Shown piece by piece: positions 61,839 through 64,000 of a DNA stretch of 64,000 nt. Source of the DNA: Chloroflexota bacterium (lineage in GTDB: Bacteria > Chloroflexota > Anaerolineae > UBA1429); contig DUUT01000013.1 in assembly GCA_012841405.1 (NCBI GenBank), positions 25,175 through 89,174 on the forward strand, given 5' to 3'. The position numbers were made by a program, and so were the translations under genes. The stretch's first letter is position 1. Each line of letters opens with the position of its first letter. The notes beneath the pieces were generated by a model. It worked only from the letters and a program-made list of their open reading frames with translations, did no database searches and had not been told where the DNA came from.

Positions 61839-62519
61839 GTGGAGCCGACCGTACTCGACAGCATTCCCTTTCATGCCGACCGCGAGGCCCTCGCCAAGCG
61901 CCTGCGCCTCTCACCGGACAGCGACGCGTGGCCGGAGGTGCTGGCCATGGTCGAGCACGCCGAGGCCATCGGCCGCCCCAAGGCGCTCTATGGGGTCGGC
62001 TACATCGAAGAGCGCGGCGACGACTATATCGTGGTCGACGGAGAGCGTTTCACCAGCCGGGTGCTGCGCGTGAACGTCGGCGACGCGCACCGCGTCTTTC
62101 CCTTCCTCGCCACCTGTGGCCAAGAGCTCGAGACCTGGGGCGAGGGGCTGGATGATGTGCTCCAGTCGTACTGGTCAGAGGCCATCCGAGAGGCAGCGCT
62201 GCGAGCGGCAAGCGCCGCGCTGGTCGAGCACCTGAATGCTACCTTTGCGCCGGGCAAGACCTCGGCGATGAACCCCGGCTCGTTGGCCGACTGGCCCCTC
62301 CAGCAGCAGCGTCCCCTGTTCCGCGTCCTGGGCGACACTGAGGCCCTGGTGGGGGTGCGACTCCTGCCGAGCAACCTCATGGTACCCAGCAAGACGGTGT
62401 CGGGCATGCGCTTCGCCACTGAGGAGACGTTCGAGAGCTGCATGCTCTGCCCGCGACCCGACTGCCCCGGTCGCCGCTCGCCGTATGATGCGCAATTGCA
62501 CCGGGAGCGTTACCGCTAG
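61839..62519 (+). CDS. MetH activation-domain-like corrinoid protein
   Basis: 226 residues from GTG 61839, with GGGGAG five bases upstream. FPFLATCGQELETWGEGLDDVLQSYWSEAI and MNPGSLADWPLQQQRPLFRVLGDTEALVGVRLLPSNLMVPSKTVSGM match the SAM-binding reactivation domain of cobalamin-dependent methionine synthase. The C-terminus adds a Cys motif, CMLCPRPDCPGRRSPYD, which is found in stand-alone versions and may bind a metal cluster. No MetH core or corrinoid protein is in the window. It may reactivate a B12 enzyme encoded elsewhere. Confidence 0.8.
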   Translation: MEPTVLDSIPFHADREALAKRLRLSPDSDAWPEVLAMVEHAEAIGRPKALYGVGYIEERGDDYIVVDGERFTSRVLRVNVGDAHRVFPFLATCGQELETWGEGLDDVLQSYWSEAIREAALRAASAALVEHLNATFAPGKTSAMNPGSLADWPLQQQRPLFRVLGDTEALVGVRLLPSNLMVPSKTVSGMRFATEETFESCMLCPRPDCPGRRSPYDAQLHRERYR

Positions 62520-62719
62520 TAGTTCCCGACGGCCCACTCCACAGTCGTCACAGCGCCCCCTCTCCCCCCTGTATCTTGTGTGCAAGGACCCGGGAGGGGA
62601 GCCCTCGCACGCGGGGGAGAGCTTGCCTTGGTCGTGACGACGTGCGATCTTTGAGTTCCTCTGGCAACAGGCCGCGAGAGCGTAGCCGGGCGGGACATGG
62701 CACCCCTCCACCGGTGCCC

Positions 62720-62782
62720 TCGGACGCCACCCCGAGCATCACACTCTCCCGTTGCGGGGATAATGCGTCAAGCATCATGAGT
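62720..62782 (+). repeat. Intergenic repeat, copy 2 (with ATAATGC-GTCAA-GCATCAT palindrome)
   Basis: Second copy of the element at 47316-47378, in the same orientation and again outside genes. The palindrome core is 62760-62778, with one mismatched pair and the same central GTCAA. It lies about 120 bases upstream of the -35 hexamer of the 62967 gene. Confidence 0.65.
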
Positions 62783-62897
62783 CGTTCCCATCCCCTTCGC
62801 TTTGCGTGCTGGGGAAGGCGACCCTCGTGCGCGCGTAGGTGCGGGCCAAATGAGATCACTCCCCCACAATTACCCCCATCCTTGGGCGCTCAAGCCG

Positions 62898-62926
62898 TTG
62901 ACGGCCGTTTCCACAGCTTCTATACT
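62898..62926 (+). promoter_or_regulatory. Near-consensus sigma-70-type promoter
   Basis: TTGACG (62898-62903), a 17-base spacer and TATACT (62921-62926). It matches the consensus at five of six positions in each box with ideal spacing, 41 bases before ATG 62967. It is the best promoter seen in the window. Confidence 0.75.
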
Positions 62927-62966
62927 AGACCCAATCCGATACCACAAGACGAAAGGCGGCATAGCG

Positions 62967-63638
62967 ATGTCGTCAGGCTCATATCCCTTGACCGCCAGCG
63001 AGCTCGTCCTCCTCAAGGGCGAACACTTTGCCAAGCGTGCACCAAGGGGCAACGTCGACCTCCTGCACACCGGTGCCAAGGTCTCAGCCGCCGAGCTCGG
63101 GCAACGCATGGTGGCGGTGGCCTTTCTCGCGTGTGAGCGCGTGGGCACCGTGCGCCTCGAGGTGCGGCCCAAGCGCGCGTTCTTTGGACTGCGCACCGTT
63201 GATACGCTCTACGCTGAACCCGGGGATGGCAGCTACGCCTGGCCCACACCCAGTATCGAAGGATCGCTGCGCTCCCTAGCTGTCGAGTGGGCCGAAGACA
63301 AGGCCCAGAACGAGATCGCCAACATCGTGCACACGCTGCTCCGTGAGGACAGCCCCGATCCCTGGCACGCGCTCATCGAACGGGTCAAGAGCGATCTAGC
63401 GGCCCGGGGCCTGCTCCGGACGGCAGAGCAGCGCACCCTCCGGGTGTTCGATCCGATCCGCTACCATCTTCCCGAGACGACTGCCAGTCTGGCCGCCCGT
63501 CAGTCTGAGACTTCGCTGCAAGAGATCCTCGATGAGTGTCAGCGCACACGGCCACCGGTTTGGAAGTTGCTTCTCACCGGACTCGACAAAGCCGCCAGCC
63601 AACGCACCGAACGCTTGACCAACACTGACACCGACTGA
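62967..63638 (+). CDS. Hypothetical protein, possibly GPP34-like
   Basis: 223 residues from ATG 62967, seven bases after GAAAGGCGG; the ORF-track start at 62802 lies upstream of the promoter. I do not recognise the family with confidence. The start YPLTASELVLLKGEHFAKRAPRGN and GAKVSAAELGQRMVAVAFLACERVGTVRLEV resemble in a general way the helical GPP34/GOLPH3-like proteins. The middle has LIERVKSDLAARGLLRT and the C-terminus is helical and charged (ETSLQEILDECQRTRPPVW). No signal peptide or membrane segment. It has its own strong promoter and is likely transcribed separately from the upstream genes. Confidence 0.6.
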   Translation: MSSGSYPLTASELVLLKGEHFAKRAPRGNVDLLHTGAKVSAAELGQRMVAVAFLACERVGTVRLEVRPKRAFFGLRTVDTLYAEPGDGSYAWPTPSIEGSLRSLAVEWAEDKAQNEIANIVHTLLREDSPDPWHALIERVKSDLAARGLLRTAEQRTLRVFDPIRYHLPETTASLAARQSETSLQEILDECQRTRPPVWKLLLTGLDKAASQRTERLTNTDTD

Positions 63639-63705
63639 GCCCGGATGATCTGTATGGCGTGGCCGATCGTGCGCCACGTCGGTTGCTCAGGGCAAGGAGG
63701 TTGCC

Positions 63706-63953
63706 ATGGGTTTGTTGGCCTGGATCATCTTTGGTGCGCTGGCTGGGTGGCGAGCATCATTACCGGACGGAATGAGCGTCAAGGCTGCATCCTCAATATC
63801 GTCGTGGGCATCGTGGGAGCCCTGTTGGGCGGGTTCATCCTCCAGCTCCTCACGGGGATGGGCTTTGACTTTGGCTTTAACCTGCGCAGCTTTATCGTGG
63901 CAGTACTCGGATCGGTGGTGCTCCTCCTCCTCGTAGGGTTGGTGCGGCGCTAG
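63706..63953 (+). pseudogene. GlsB/YeaQ/YmgE-family small membrane protein with a frameshift
   Basis: AAGGAGGTTGCC precedes ATG 63706, and the first codons read MGLLAWIIFGALAGW, the family N-terminus. The frame then runs into unrelated sequence, while the other frame continues the family pattern: ASIITGRNERQGCILNIVVGIVGALLGGFILQLL and a second hydrophobic helix to VGLVRR. A change of one or two bases around 63750-63756 (GCTGGGTGGCGAGC) joins the two. The intact product would be ~82 residues, a three-helix membrane protein of the stress-related transglycosylase-associated family. It may be a pseudogene, an assembly error or, less likely, a programmed shift. Confidence 0.75.
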
Positions 63954-64000
63954 ACGACGCCGCGTGTCCGTCGTAGCCCGGACGTGGGGCTGCCTCGCGC

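Larger units (their letters stand above)
62520..62966 (+). other. Intergenic region with repeat copy 2 and a strong promoter
   Basis: 447 bases without a credible gene. It contains CTTG-TGTG-CAAG flanked by C-rich and G-rich runs near 62565-62610 (possible terminator for 61839), the second copy of the intergenic repeat at 62720-62782, and a near-consensus promoter at 62898-62926. ORF-track entries here overlap the true gene start at 62967 or have low-complexity products. Confidence 0.6.

Noticed and set aside
62759-62764. GATAAT in repeat copy 2 as a promoter -10 box
   Set aside because: No acceptable -35 hexamer lies 15-19 bases upstream, and the equivalent position in copy 1 reads CATGAT; the clear promoter is at 62898.
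1-64000. CRISPR arrays, tRNA/rRNA genes, insertion sequences
   Set aside because: No regularly spaced direct repeats, no recognisable structural RNA and no transposase-like ORF was seen on reading the window.

Overview
A GC-rich, almost fully coding 64 kb window in which every gene I can support lies on the + strand. No rRNA or tRNA was recognised. Pro/Thr linkers such as PTPTATSTPQPTATPYP, and many GTG starts behind strong GGAGG sites, look like Chloroflexota (Anaerolineae/Caldilinea-like). That placement is an inference from style, not from a marker gene.

Positions 1-44021 form one very long cell-surface polysaccharide locus built as tightly coupled genes, with many ATGA or TGATG overlaps. 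It opens with a truncated GT2 gene and a B12-binding radical SAM protein. Next come a polyprenyl-phosphate sugar transferase and a Wzz/BY-kinase regulator, followed by a sulfation module (ATP sulfurylase/APS kinase fusion and a sulfotransferase) wrapped around a Wzm/Wzt-type ABC exporter whose ATPase carries a sugar-binding-like tail. A block of nucleotide-sugar genes follows: a fused Gfo/Idh/MocA oxidoreductase-DegT aminotransferase, WecB, and a helical-domain/methyltransferase fusion. Many GT2 and GT4 glycosyltransferases are present. A carboxyl-activating and amidation cassette sits in the middle: ACP, AMP-forming ligase, glutamine-hydrolysing asparagine synthase, WbpG-like PP-loop amidotransferase and a Tat-exported DUF362 protein. 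It is followed by an acyltransferase, a Wzy/WaaL-like polymerase or ligase, more glycosyltransferases, three successive GT-C-like membrane proteins and an exported repeat protein.

Positions 44083-50927 hold the most unusual element, a compact RiPP-like operon behind its own promoter-like site. It encodes an HPr-kinase-like protein, a SPASM radical SAM enzyme, a 42-residue peptide (MKKRYLKPT...FRLCCS) with a YxxP leader motif, an S26B Ser/His signal-peptidase-like protein, a PqqD-like recognition protein, an ABC transporter pair and a PF14907-type nucleotidyltransferase. The gene set overlaps that of kinase-bearing lasso clusters, but the peptide has no Asp/Glu for a lasso ring, and the lasso cyclase and B2 protease are absent. 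I regard it as a probable uncharacterised peptide-modification system lodged inside an exopolysaccharide locus.

Positions 51086-64000 contain another GT4, a promoter-driven multidomain secreted glycoside hydrolase with a DUF5060-like region, an exported PQQ-type propeller, a GH3 glycosidase, an ICMT-like membrane methyltransferase, a MetH-activation-like protein, an unknown protein behind a near-consensus promoter, and a frameshifted GlsB/YeaQ gene. This part has real intergenic spaces with strong hairpins, including a perfect 48-nt palindrome, and the second copy of a ~63-nt intergenic repeat whose first copy lies inside the RiPP-like operon.
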